From Calliphora vicina (taxonomy: Eukaryota; Arthropoda; Insecta; Diptera; Calliphoridae): a DNA stretch of 64,000 bases. This document shows positions 12,995 to 24,400 of the stretch, piece by piece. The DNA lies in assembly GCF_958450345.1 (NCBI RefSeq), contig NC_088784.1, positions 59,638,247-59,702,246 of the forward strand. Reading direction: 5' to 3'. Position 1 is the stretch's first letter, and every line of letters begins with the position of its first letter. The position numbers and the translations under genes are program-made. The notes under the pieces are model-generated. The model worked only from the letters and a program-made list of their open reading frames with translations, made no database searches and had not been told where the DNA came from.

Positions 12995-13441
12995 TAGAGT
13001 GTCCAAAAAACCGGCAAATTTAGGAAACCGGTTTCCGGTTTAACCGAAAAAGTGTGTTTTTGAAAAAACCGGTTTTGATTACTGTCTCTTAAAAAAACCG
13101 GTGAAGCGGTTTCGGTTTTTGTCTTCAAAAAAAAAACAGTTAAATTTATTTTTATTTTTGGGCGCTAATAGGAAATGTGTTAAGAATTTGAATTCTTAAT
13201 ATCTTTAAGCAATTATTTTATATCTTTTACGAAATGTTGTCAAATGCTACAATTTTCTGTAAAATAAATCAATATTTTTAAAAATGGTATCAAAGTTTTT
13301 CATAAATATGTTTGAATGAGTTTTAGAAAATATATTTCATAAAAACCGGTTAACCGTCTTACAAAAACCGGTTTTTCAAAAAACCGAAACCGGTAGAGTT
13401 TACAATGATGAAAAAACCGGTTTTCGGTTTTGGATACTCTA
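12995..13441. mobile_element. hAT-type MITE rich in AACCGGTT words, 447 bp
   Basis: Ends are TAGAGTGTCCAAAA and its inverse TTTTGGATACTCTA. Flanking 8-mers are TTCACTGC (12987-12994) and CTCACTGC (13442-13449), a 7/8 target duplication. Both subterminal regions repeat AAAACCGG/CCGGTTTT words many times. No reading frame is present. Dense subterminal repeats in hAT elements are known transposase-binding sites, which is the likely meaning here. Confidence 0.8.
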
Positions 13442-13476
13442 CTCACTGCATACCTATGGCCTTCTTGCATTGCATA

Positions 13477-14175
13477 TAGTGTTTATAAAAAACCGACATT
13501 TTAAAAAACCGGTTTGCCGGATAACTGAAAATTGTCATTTTTTAGAAAACCGAGTTTTCGGTTAACCGAGTTCGAAAAACCGGTTAACCGACATATATGC
13601 GAAGAAAACATAAAATGGCCAATAAAGTATACACAGCTTTAAAATTTTTGGCTTTTAGTAGTCAGGAATGGTTAATATTAAATAACTATAAATATGCAAA
13701 AGTGCTAAGTCCATTTTATTTGGAATTGTGTATAAATATGTTACTAAATATATAATACTTATTTTAATTATTGGTTTATTCATTAAATTTCAACCAAAAA
13801 TTGTAAATCACGATTTTTATTAAATATTTAATAATTTTATAAATTTATTATCACCTCGACTTTCTGATATGAAACAGAAAATGTTCCAAGTCCCAAAAAG
13901 GACATATAACATGCAAACGCACTTCTTATTAACTGTGAATAAATCTTAATAAAACTCCATTATCAGATTTAAAAAATATTTAAAATAAATTAAAAAAATG
14001 CACCAAAACATGAAATTTATTCCTTTTAGACACACATTTTAAAAACCGGTTAACTGAGTGATATAAACCGGATAAACCGTTTAACCGAAAATCAACATTT
14101 TAAATTAACTGGTTCGCAAAAAACCGAGATTTTGAAGAAAAATCGGTTTTTCGGTTAACAGGTTTATAAACACTA
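13477..14175. mobile_element. Second AACCGGTT-rich hAT-type MITE, 699 bp
   Basis: Ends are TAGTGTTTATAAA and its inverse TTTATAAACACTA, flanked by a perfect 8-bp duplication ATTGCATA (13469-13476 and 14176-14183). The two subterminal zones carry many AACCGGTT/GGTTAACCG words; the centre is plain AT-rich DNA. It lies 35 bp from the MITE at 12995-13441 but has different termini and its own target duplication, so the two insertions are independent. Confidence 0.85.
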
Positions 14176-14993
14176 ATTGCATACACTGATGTCCTAGGAT
14201 TCCAGATACAATGTTGGTATTTTGCGCTGTTCGAGAGTGTCAGCACAATATCCTTTAATCAGGACTGTGAGAAGCTATGAATCTTGTATCTCTTCCTAAA
14301 CAGTACAAGTTCAGTTTTGCTCGGATTCACACTCGATCCACTGTCAATGCTTTATCAACTTAGCATTTTGAATGCATCCTCCAACCGCTGTGATATCGAG
14401 CCCATATGTACTCAGTTTCCTAAACTGACAGTTTATTGCTAAATTCCACCGCAGTAGAGATAATACAAATTCTTTGCACTACCAAATTAAAAATTTCTTT
14501 TTTTAAAACATAATAAATAAATAATTAGCATTAAGCTATATTTTAAAACATTTAAGTTTATTCACCTAAGATAAAAGCAAATAACACAAACATTTAAATA
14601 CTCGTGCGTTTAATAATCTACGTACTGAAAGCAATGTAGCGCGTTAAGCATCTAATCGGAACGGAATTTAGCGTTCTTAAAGTTTAAATTTAGCTTGTAA
14701 TAAGTACAAGCCATTGGAAATAAATACACATATGACAAAATCGCGATTAAATTTTATTTTAGTGGCGGGGCTTTTTTCTATTTAATGGCTAGTAGTAATG
14801 TTTATTTTGATTAATGATGAGATTGATCGGTGTTTGATCAATTTAGGCATACAATTATAATTACTACTGATTTATATAAAAAATCAAGTTACTAAGAAAT
14901 AAACAAAATAAAATTGTGTTTTTCTTTTTGTAAAAAGATGTGGTGTTGCCCTAGACAAAATAACTAAATAGGAAGGTTCCCGTGATTGTTTAA

Positions 14994-15148
14994 CCCTTTC
15001 CCTGTCCTGTGCATCACATATGATGCACAGCAAGTTTCTTTCACACGTCCGTGCATCAAATATGATTCACAAATTATATTATTTTTCAATTAACATTAAA
15101 ACTTTGGACGTACGGCAAATTTTTTTTTGTATGGGGACAGGCAAAGGG
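14994..15148. mobile_element. TTAA MITE with CCCTTTCCCTGTCC ends, 155 bp
   Basis: Inverted ends CCCTTTCCCTGTCC and GGACAGGCAAAGGG are bounded by TTAA on both sides (14990-14993 and 15149-15152), the piggyBac-type target site. Inside, CATCACATATGATGCACAG and GTGCATCAAATATGATTCAC form a direct internal repeat. There is no coding capacity; the open frame running through it is fortuitous. Confidence 0.7.
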
Positions 15149-15152
15149 TTAA

Positions 15153-16486
15153 AATTTTCCCTATTCGATCATTGCATGTGCTCAAAACTTCTTCCAAGGT
15201 TTAACATTTTAAGTGCAAACCTATTAAGATCTAATCCTTTAAATGCATGGTTTAAACTTTCAATGTAAATATCTTTAAACATCATTTAAATTATACTCAA
15301 TATTATCGCAGTGATCATTGAACAAACATCAAATTGATCATGCAAAATGAAATTACGAATCAGTTTAATAGTTTAACTCTTTCAGCCATGCTTTTTTTTG
15401 TATAAGTTTAAAATCAAAACAATTGCATTTTTACTTTAATCAAGGTTAGTTTATTATAAAAGTAAGAAAAAATAAATCAAAACATAAAAAACCACCCCCT
15501 TCCAAGGTTTTTTGTGGAGTGAAGTGGTTAGTTTACTAACCACCGTGGCGTTTGGCATTAAAAATAACTATGATAAAAAATTTTGTTTCGTATAAATTTT
15601 TTTGAAATCGAATTTTTTTGTCTAAATTTTCTGACCAAACAACCGAAATATCAAAGTAATACTGAATTCAATGAACAATAAACACTCTGTGTTTTTTTTA
15701 TTGAATGCGTGAAAGTCTCTTAAATACTGATTTTTAAAATATTTTCAAATTAATATATTATTCTAACCAGAACACAAAGTTTTGCAAAAAATCATAAACG
15801 ATGACTTCAAAAAATACAATTGTTTAGCAGAATGGCAATAGATGACAATAAACTAAGTTTTAAAGACTATAGAAAAGGTGGTTAGTAAAGTGACCACTCA
15901 ACCGCAAAAAATTAAAAATTGCAAACAAAAATGGTGTATAACCGATAAAGAGCAAAGATAAAATTGTAATTTTATGTTCCAATAATATACAAAAATATTA
16001 ACATGTTATTTATATTTATTCCAGTGAACAAGATCTGAATGAACTTCATGGAACCACTAGAAAAAACTTGAAATTTAATTTATCGCTATATATCTAGTTA
16101 TATTGTCCGAGGCTAACAATTTCATACATAAATCATTGATTTAAGAACTGGTTCTAGAACGGTTCCTGGGAAGGAACCGTAACGATTCCGTAGTACTTGT
16201 AACGAAGGTTCGTAACGATTCCGTAGTACTTGTCGAAGGTTCAATTTTAACTACAACTAGTACTGGCTATAGGCATCCGTTCTAAAACTAGTTGTGGAAC
16301 TAATGCATGTTTTTCTGGGTATTTGGCTTAATTTAGTATTAAACAATTTACGGGAATGAACAGATTTTTTTATATTTCCCGGCAATGGAAAAAGTCCGGA
16401 AAATTACGTACTCTAGTCCCAAAGTTTAATTTCCATTTTATCTTGACCTAATAGTTGAAAAGTCAAACGTTTTCTGTTTTCTGTAC
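15153..16486. other. Intergenic DNA with a small tandem duplication
   Basis: No gene seen. At 16187-16233 a unit of about 24 bp (CGTAACGATTCCGTAGTACT plus TGT) occurs twice in tandem inside a patch rich in GGTTCC/GGAACC words. GGTGGTTAGT/ACTAACCACC words recur in opposite orientation near 15530 and 15880. Confidence 0.4.
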
Positions 16487-16907
16487 TTAAGGTATTTATA
16501 GACGGCAATACTGAGTATTAATATTTGTCAAAAACTCAAGGATCATAATACAATTTCATCGTCTAAACAAAATTTGTATTAGATTTTAAAAAAATACAAA
16601 TGATTTTTTTGATTTACGGTCGGTATTCAAAATTTGTTTAAAACAATTCAAAAACTTTTTATTTAATATGTATCGGGTATGTATTTATAAAAACAAATAA
16701 GGCAAATAAAAATGTCAAGAAAATATAAAATAAAAATAAAATTTTCCGAAAAATATCAATCAACAAAGAAATAAAATATTTGTAATACAATCGTGTAAAC
16801 AATAAATGTTTTTTCGAAACGATTTTTTGAAATACCGACTGATTTCAATAATATTTTAAATTTGTAAAGTGTTAATAATCAGTATTGCCGTCTATAAATA
16901 CCTTTAA
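16487..16907. mobile_element. TTAA-flanked MITE (copy 2), 421 bp
   Basis: Same family as 2474-2895. Its ends are TTAAGGTATTTATAGACGG and the inverse TATAAATACCTTTAA, with TTAA at both extremities. The inner sequence (CGGCAATACTGAGTATTAAT, then a stretch around TTGATTTACGGTCGGTATT) runs parallel to copy 1 along its whole length. Two full-length copies of matching size support this as a bounded mobile unit. Confidence 0.7.
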
Positions 16908-18379
16908 GGGTTTTAGTCTCGAATATTGTTGTTAATAAAATCCTAAACTTTAATTACCTTCCCACAACAAATCAATTAACAAATAATGTATACATATTAT
17001 CTGATTATAGCGTGCATGTAGCTGTGATTATTATTGGAACAGGATAGTAATCATTCCATGGTATCAATGAAAAACTTGTCATTGAGGTCATTTAGTGCTT
17101 GTAGCGTTAACAATTGCAGACATTCAAAAGAAATCAAATAAAACAGAAGAGTAGTGGTCAGAAGTACCAGTCGAAAACCACAATTTCAATTTCTTTACAA
17201 ATAAAATTTGCACAAAAATGAATGAATTTATTAAATTTATGCATAAATTTAATAAATAAATAAATTTAATAAATGATTGAATGAATGAATGTGCAAAATG
17301 TATTTGTTTTTGCTTTATTTTCAACAAAAACGAACAATTATCAAAAGTTGTTGGTTTTATTTTGGTTGGCTTAGGGGAAAATAAGCCATGGTTTGTGCCA
17401 TATTTCGACTTAAATGTGGTTGTTAATATTTGTTTTTTTGTCTTCGTCTCCTTTTTCTCTTTTAAATTTCAAGGTTAATTTAAACTATTTGTAGATGTAT
17501 CTTTTTATGACTACTTAGTATCTTAGTGTGTTTGTTTGAAATGTGGAGTTTACGAGGGCCCAAGACACCAAATAACAAATCTAATTCGTTGTAAATTTAA
17601 CATACATAAGTTGTTTTTTTGTTAATTTTTTGCTTTCGGCTTTGAATAAATTTATTGTTGTTTTAGGGATTTTTTTATGTTCATATGTATTTTTGGTAGT
17701 TTATGTTTGAGAGTTGTTAATTAAAACTACCAACACCTACTAAACAAAGCCAGCATTTGTTTTTCCATTTACCTTAAGTATTGGCCACATCAGCATCAAC
17801 TTTGGTTCAATAATTGCATTTATCGTTTATGGTTATCGTAAGACTGTAAACGAGTATCTGTGAATGTATTTATGTAGTTCGAAATCTGTTAATGAATCAC
17901 TGCTATATGTGAGATTGCATTGAGCTACAGTGGCACAAATTAACTACACAATTCTGTTTCTTTATTTATTTTTTATATACAATTTAACGACATTTCCAGA
18001 ATAGTTTAAAAAATGAATGCATTCATACTTATTTACACATGACCTTTTGGTATTTTTCCGAAAATGCAACCGTTTTATATTTTATTTTTGTGACAAGATT
18101 TTTAATTTATAAACTTTATTGTTGATTTTTATTAAATGGGAAGAATGTCAGTTTTATGTTATTCATTTATAATTAAAATTTATACAATATATAGTGGAAT
18201 ATTTGAGTTTTTGTTTTGTTTACGTACTATCCCTATGACATGTGTATATTAAGGCCACCAAAATGGTATAATAAGAGTTTCGTTTTTATTTTATTGTTAT
18301 AGTTTTTGCAATATTATTAAATGTTTTAAATGATGTTCATATACCTGTGTGTTGATTAAAATATGATTTCCGAATCCTC
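16908..18379. other. AT-rich intergenic DNA
   Basis: No supported gene. A local palindromic tract built from AAATTTAATAAAT words occupies about 17222-17280. The open frames that cross it are chance frames. Confidence 0.4.
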
Positions 18380-18760
18380 AGGCAACATACGGATCGATTA
18401 GCCAAATAACCAACTCCTGAGATTGACACACGTAGGCTTTATGGGAAATTAATTTCCCTTCCCTTAGACTTTCTAATATTTGGTCTGCTATGGTCGGACA
18501 ATGGCAAAGGAGGTGTTTCATTCTCTTCTTTATTAAATCTTGCAAAGGAATCATTATATGGAATATTTGAGGAGCCGCAGAACAAAAGGTACTTTTTTGA
18601 AATTTAAAAATTTTGAGAAATTTATTTTTTCTAGAAGATTTCAACCCAATTATTATAAAAATACCAAAAAATCAATTTGTAAACAAATTCGAAAAAGTAC
18701 CTTTTGTTCTGCGGCTCCTCATTTAATCTCGTAGCATGCTGTATGTAAGAGAGATTTTTA
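18380..18760 (-). pseudogene. C-terminal tail of a non-LTR retrotransposon
   Basis: On the minus strand the frame reads MKHLLCHCPTIADQILESLR followed by EGKLISH. H-L-L-C-x-C-P is the Cys/His tail motif at the C terminus of I/R1-type non-LTR polyproteins. The coding direction and position fit a truncated insertion. A 152-bp MITE interrupts it at 18569-18720. Confidence 0.55.
18569..18720. mobile_element. 152-bp MITE with perfect 29-bp inverted ends
   Basis: The left end GAGGAGCCGCAGAACAAAAG continues GTACTTTTT, and 18692-18720 is its exact reverse complement. It is flanked by ATTT on each side (18565-18568 and 18721-18724), a possible 4-bp duplication. It interrupts the coding-like sequence of a retroelement tail. 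I do not recognise the family. Confidence 0.75.
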
Positions 18761-18819
18761 ATTTGTTGACATAAGTACTAGAAAATCATTTTTATGTAAA
18801 TTAGACACAGTAGAATTGT

Positions 18820-19170
18820 TCTTTTTTACAGTGGGTCAAAGTTTTAATTTTTTGATCGAAGGGAGCGTTATACTAACTGAAAAAAATTTTGTAAGTTAAT
18901 GTCTGAGAGAATTCTTATTGTCAGAGTTATATTGTGGAATTATATGGGGATAATTTATGTGGAAGATCTTAACCCTGTAGCTTCCATCTTTATGGCCCTT
19001 ATTTCGAGAAAATCAAAAAAGTCCTTTCAAAAGGGACATTTGAGGATTAAAATATTCTACGAAAATATTTGCCGGAAAATTTCAGTGGGGCTCACCAACG
19101 ATACCGAAGTTGTAAATAAAGCTCATTACTCTTAATTAACAAAATTACAAGTCACCTCGAGTCTCGCATT
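18820..19170 (+). repeat. Dispersed repeat, copy 1 (second copy at 63706-64000)
   Basis: The block with GTAAGTTAATGTCTGAGA, GTCAGAGTTATATTGTGG, GGAAGA(T/C)CTTAACCCT and AAGTTGTAAATAAAGCT is repeated in direct orientation at the right edge of the window. Colinearity over about 300 bp with small indels identifies a dispersed repeat. No termini or coding potential can be defined. Confidence 0.6.
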
Positions 19171-19261
19171 TTTTAAAAAAAAATCCAAGTATGTCCGACA
19201 GAGCTGAACTTTAAAATATAAATAGTAGAGTTCGTTTGTGATCAGGTCACTTCGGGTATCA

Positions 19262-19535
19262 TAATTTTTCTGAAGGTTTTTTTTATGAGATTTGCGCCTC
19301 CTGTTGTGGGATTTTGGAGCTATTTTTAAGGATTAAAAAAACATCAATTGTATTAATTTTTTGTGCAGAATCGACTGGTGAAATCATATTTGCAATATAT
19401 TCAACCGTTTTTGCTCTACAGAAAAATGTGCTCAAAATTCGCGTCTTTAGTTCTTTGAACCACCACAAGGGGTGAATTTTTTTTTTAAAAAACGCCATTA
19501 TTTTTATTTACGCAAAAACCTTCAGAAAAAAATTT
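19262..19535. repeat. Repeat bounded by TTTTTCTGAAGGTTTTT ends
   Basis: TAATTTTTCTGAAGGTTTTT near 19262 and its inverse AAAAACCTTCAGAAAAA near 19513 bound about 270 bp. An inner segment (GAATCGACTG, TATTTGCAATATATTCAACC, TTTTGAGCACATTTT as complement) recurs in inverse order at 52749-52930. This is a small non-coding repeat family of unknown class. Confidence 0.5.
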
Positions 19536-19583
19536 TTAAATGTTTTAAATTAACTCTAATAAATAGTCCTTAAGATGATCTAC

Positions 19584-20351
19584 AACAAGTAAGAGAGATA
19601 TATTCGGCTGTGCCGAATCTTATGTACCCTTCACCAAATTATACTTCAAAATACAAATATTAAATATTTTTTGGTAAACAAAGTTGTTTTTTTTAATTTT
19701 TTGGTAAATTTTTTTTCGAATTGTTATTTTAATTTTTTAATTATTTGTTTTAAATTTGTATTTTTTTCTAATTTTGATCCATTGTAGGTCTTATTACCCA
19801 TTACTATAGTCTTATATACGTCGTTGCAAAGGTCTTTGAAATATCTATCATTAAATATCCATATTGTCTATATTAATGACTTAGTAATCCAGATATAGGT
19901 CAAAAATCGAGGTTGTCCTGGTTTTTTCCTCATATTTCAGCCATTTGTGGACCGATTTAGCTAATTTTTAATAAGGGCTTCATTTTATAAAACGAAGCGT
20001 TCAGAAACGTAAGCAATTTCTATGAAGAATACTGGGAAAAGGGTTTGAAACTTGAATATTTTCCATACAAAATTTTTTTAACGTTTGTCGTTTCGTTTTA
20101 TAAAATGAGGGCCTAAGAAACTTCTCGAAAGCATGTCTAACAAAATTATTGAAGATTTGGATCCCGAAGTTATCTGGGGTCTTCAGAAAATTGATTGCAA
20201 CAGACAGACGGACATGGCTTAATCGACTCCGCTATCTATAAGCATCCAGAATATATATACTTTATAGGATCGGAAAATTATATTGTGGAAATTACAAACG
20301 GAATGACAAATTTATATATACCCTTCTCACGAAGGTGAAGGGTATAAAAAA
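19584..20351 (+). repeat. 'ACAAGTAAGA...GGGTATAAA' family, copy 1 (768 bp)
   Basis: It starts AACAAGTAAGAGAGATATAT, followed by the hairpin ATTCGGCTGTGCCGAAT and ATGTACCCTTCACC. It ends GGTGAAGGGTATAAAAA preceded by GGAATGACAAATTTATATAT. Between them lies AGACAGACGGACATGGCTTA followed by a CGACT...CTATCTATA block. The same beginning and end recur at 29122-30832, 43261-46431 (minus), 49500-49755 (end only), 56074-56667 (minus) and as scraps. I know this as a common kind of fly repeat but cannot name its class. It has no convincing reading frame. Confidence 0.65.
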
Positions 20352-20380
20352 GTAAGTTATCTCTTTTAGTTCAAGAGACA

Positions 20381-20900
20381 TTTAGGTTTTTTTATTTACT
20401 TTTTTAAATTCTGCTCTATCTTTTTTTGGTTTTTTTATATTTTGTTTTAAAAAATATCAGCTATATTTGCTATAAAATCAAAACAACTTTCTGGCAGTTA
20501 TCTCATACGTATAAAAAGTTACATTCATTAAAATTTGGAACATATAAAAATGGCTGTACTTTTTTTACGTTTTTTCCCAAAAAATTGCTATATATTTTTT
20601 TTCTTTTGTAGAAAAAAATGTTCTTTGGGACTGTATAAAATTTGTATATGATCCCAAAGGAGTGCCTAATGCAAAAGCGTGTAAAGTAAAGTTTGGCTCA
20701 TATAAGCAGCAATTTAAAGAAAAAAATTAGGGTTGAGTAAAAAATTCTGAAAAGGTAAACCACAGATCGTCGTGAAGCTCCATATTTGTATAACACATAC
20801 AAAGTTATTTCACTAGCACTCGATAAATAACGTCACAGTAGGCACTTTTCTAAAAAAAACTAAGTTTTTGTAACACATTTTTCCCGTTTTAGGAATTTTG
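20381..20900 (+). repeat. Dispersed repeat M, copy 1 (second copy 56668-58030)
   Basis: Colinear blocks are shared with 56668-58030: AAAATATCAGCTATATT, GCAGTTATCTCATACG, TGCAAAAGCGTGTAAAGTAA, AGTTTGGCTC, and GCTCCATATTTGTATAA. The second copy is longer only because an 871-bp MITE is inserted in it. Both copies abut a member of the ACAAGTAAGA family, in opposite orientations. Confidence 0.6.
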
Positions 20901-21460
20901 GTATTTGAAAATAAAACATTTCAAAAATTATAATTCCATTGATTTAAGGACATTTGGATCTACATTTAAAAATTGTATGTACAATTTTTGATGAGTTTAA
21001 CTTTTTACAGGGCCTGGATAACTGATAGCATGTTGTTTTTATTGTATTCGAAATTTTATCGCAAATATAGATGATATTTAAAAAAAGTTTAGAACCTCCG
21101 TAGGCCCGACATATATAAAAAACTAAAAAAGATGGAACAAAATAAATAAAAAATTAATCGATCTCCTGAAAAATTTGAAAATTACACTTAAGTTGTTTTG
21201 TCAAAAAAGATATTATGTATATGGCATATAAAAATCATTGAACTTTGTGTTTACAAATTTAAACGCAGTGAAATATAATTTTTAAAAAATTGTATTCTTT
21301 ATGATACTATTATTGCGAGATTTTATTGAAAAAGTTACAAATATTACATTACAGCAGATTTCAAGCACTTTTACTATTTTTTTCCACAACTCATTTTAAA
21401 ATTACTCTTTAAATAAGTGTGCTAGCCTTCCCCGATTAACTTAATTTCATGTTTTCTTTT

Positions 21461-21464
21461 TCAG
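21461..21464 (+). other. Probable 3' splice site just before the gene 1 start codon
   Basis: A pyrimidine-rich tract GTTTTCTTTTTCAG ends at 21464, 18 bases before the ATG. This suggests that exon 1 as listed begins with a short 5'-UTR segment and that one or more non-coding exons and the promoter lie upstream. I could not locate them by eye. Confidence 0.5.
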
Positions 21465-21482
21465 TCTTGACAATTTTCGACC

Positions 21483-24400
21483 ATGACAACGGTAAGATGG
21501 AAAATTTTATTTCCATTGCTGGCATTGGTCATTCTGAGTAGTGTGGAAATTTCCAGGGCAAATCGTAAAAATGTCAGCTACTATTTGTCAACAAATACAA
21601 CACTACTCAGTCACTACTCCATATTGGACAATACAAATGACACCTTAAGCCACGGACAGGAGATCATAGTGGAGGATGTGGATGTAGAGGAGGAAGATGA
21701 AGTGGATTACAATTTAATATCACCCTCATATGAGACACATCTAGTCAAATCCTCCATTATATATGGTTTAGCCAAAACTGTTAATGCCAGCAGTGTCAAT
21801 CAAGAATGTTACAGACATTTGAGAAATATTCAGAAGGGCATATTAAGAAAAGAACCGTGGGCCATGAAAGGTGAGTACATGAAAACAAATTTAAAATTAT
21901 TTTTTTTAATTTCTTTAAAATACTTTAATTTAGCGTTGGATGCTTCGGGTTCAAAACCGGCCGGTTTTGTATTTGGCCAAAATTTTTGGTTTGGCAGTCA
22001 AGAAGCCTGTGGCGCTGTTCGCCGCCCTGTGGGCATTACTTTGTCGGAGAATTTCCCTCGTGTTATGAAGTTGGGTATTATCAAGGAAATTGCCCCTTTC
22101 GATATGGACTATCGCGTGGTATACTTGCGTCATAACTCTCCCTGGCAAGTTGAGATCAAATTAATGTCTGAACAAATCATTCACATTGGTTTGTGTTTGC
22201 CTTCTTCTTGTGCATCGCCTGAAATTCAACAACTGATGGGTGATTATGTAAAAGAAGGTCTATTTGTGGAGAATGATATTTACGACATACAACCCGAAGT
22301 GCTTTACATGAAAGATTTAAAAATATCCGACAACTTTTTTGAAAGAGAAAGCTTTAAATTGATCAGTGTATTTGTGGCCTTTATTTTGGCCATGATCTTA
22401 TTAGCTTCACATCTGAAGGCCAAGGCAAATGAGGTAGTTACTAAATTGGATAACATATCTCCCCTAGAAGAAACCGATGCCTCTTCAAGTCAAAATATAG
22501 CTGATATTAATTTGTCAAATTATCCCCAACTACGTAACTTCATCATGTGTTTCGATGTCCAAGAGAATTGTACAAAAATCTTTTCCACCAAGGAGTCCAA
22601 ACCCAGTGAAATACCCGTCATTAATGGTTTACGTTCGGTTTGTGCTCTATGGATTTTGGTGTTTCATGTGGTGTGGTACATGTATTTCACTGTAAATAAT
22701 AAAACTTTCCTGATCTCTTATGCCGAAAAAGTATTCTTTCAATATGTTAGTTCAGCTCCCGTATTGGTGGATGTATTTTTTACTGTGAGGTATGTCGGCA
22801 AATTGGTACGAAATATTTCAGCAGATATTGTAATATTTTATTCTTTCTTTTCAGTGGTTTCTTGCTAACTTATAACTTCTTAAGAAACGCTGAGAAAATG
22901 GAGATTATACGTAAAAATTCGTTTGTACAAAATACCAAACAATTCTTTAAAATGTTTTTCCATCGTTACTTGAGGTAAATATCTCGGATTTTTAATTATG
23001 AGAATATTTGATATACATATCTTTTTTATAACATTTAAGACTATCTAAATATGTATGATGCTTGTATGGCTTTCACGATCAGTTCGAAATCTAAAAGAGA
23101 AACCCTAAAATATATAACATCTTACCTTACTTATGCAAATCTAGGAACGAATATTCACGGCTGGTAATTTAACGTCCATATACAGTGGTGGCCACCAATT
23201 TAAGACAAATACTTGAATTTTTTTCATCAACTGAATTTTAAGTGCGATAGAGCCAAAATAAAAGGACCTCTAAGGGTATGAAATTTATTATTAATGTTTC
23301 TAGTTTCTGAAAAATGTTTGGAAAAATCGGTAAAACATATATGGACAAAGATATGTGGAAATACGTTGACCCACCTCAGCGAACATCCGCTGTTAATAAC
23401 ATGATATGACCGAAACTAATGGAACTAAAAATACGAAATTTGGTCCGAATATTTTATAATAATAAAATTATATAGATATAAATGTGAGATAATATGTTTA
23501 TTTCAAAAAAAAAAATGTTTGGTCAAGTTGTAGAAAAATTTTATGTGTTCATGGTGAATATGTATGAATTGACACAGTCGAATAAAACATACTTGTGTGT
23601 TAAAACAGTCCTCATGCATACATATTTGTGGAAATATTTGAAAAAATAATGGACAATTACATGGAATTTAGCAAACAATTTTTGTCTTAAATTCCTGGCC
23701 ACCACTGTATATGGATTTGGCAAATGAATCTTCCCTGATAGTAAAGTACTGGAAGAAAATAGTCAAATTTCGATATATGTATATCAAATACCAACTTATC
23801 ATTGTTAGATTGTTTTCCAGTGGTTCATGAGGAAACTCATTGATCAACCAATGTCTATACTAACTAACAGAGAATATGCCAAAGACTATATTTAAAGATA
23901 CCAACAGATCTGTTTAAATAATGAACAAGGGTTATACGATCAATCATTATGCATCGATTGTCAATAGTGTCAATTACGAAGGAGGAGGAGCAATGTCAAT
24001 CCCCTTTAAAATATAAAGACAAGATTGTGTTCCCATGATAATGGGATCCCCATTCCGGAACGTCCGGGTCCGACGACGGCCAAATATTGTTCAACTCATC
24101 GACAGCTGCATAGCTGTTACAACTACTAAATTGAGAGCTACGGGCCAATGGGTGAATGAAGATCGAAAATAATATAAACTGAAAAAAAGGGATAAAGATA
24201 TGAAAAAAATTTACGATTGTTTCACTAAAGGAACGCTGAGTCACATCGATTGCTCAGCAAAGCTTATGGTGAATATGTTCCACCGGTTTCAACATGCGAA
24301 AGATGGTTTGTTCGGTTCTGAAGTACTGATTTTGACACTGAAGACCACCCAGGCCAAACAAAAAAGTTTGGAGACCAAGAAGGCATTACTCCATGAAGAT

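Larger units (their letters stand above)
12160..14440 (-). pseudogene. Degenerate I-type non-LTR retrotransposon, cut by two MITEs
   Basis: Read on the minus strand, 14440 to 14190 contains VNPSKTELVLF and a LSNSAKYQ block, which match the C-terminal part of I/R1-type reverse transcriptases. Farther along (about 12700 to 12200) scraps such as DTGLVQGIRLY and VSAIKMCI look like a decayed RNase H domain. Many stops and frameshifts are present. Two hAT-type MITEs (12995-13441 and 13477-14175) interrupt it. The RT blocks are fairly secure; the RNase H part is a weak call. Related plus-strand pieces occur at 36150-37990. Confidence 0.5.
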
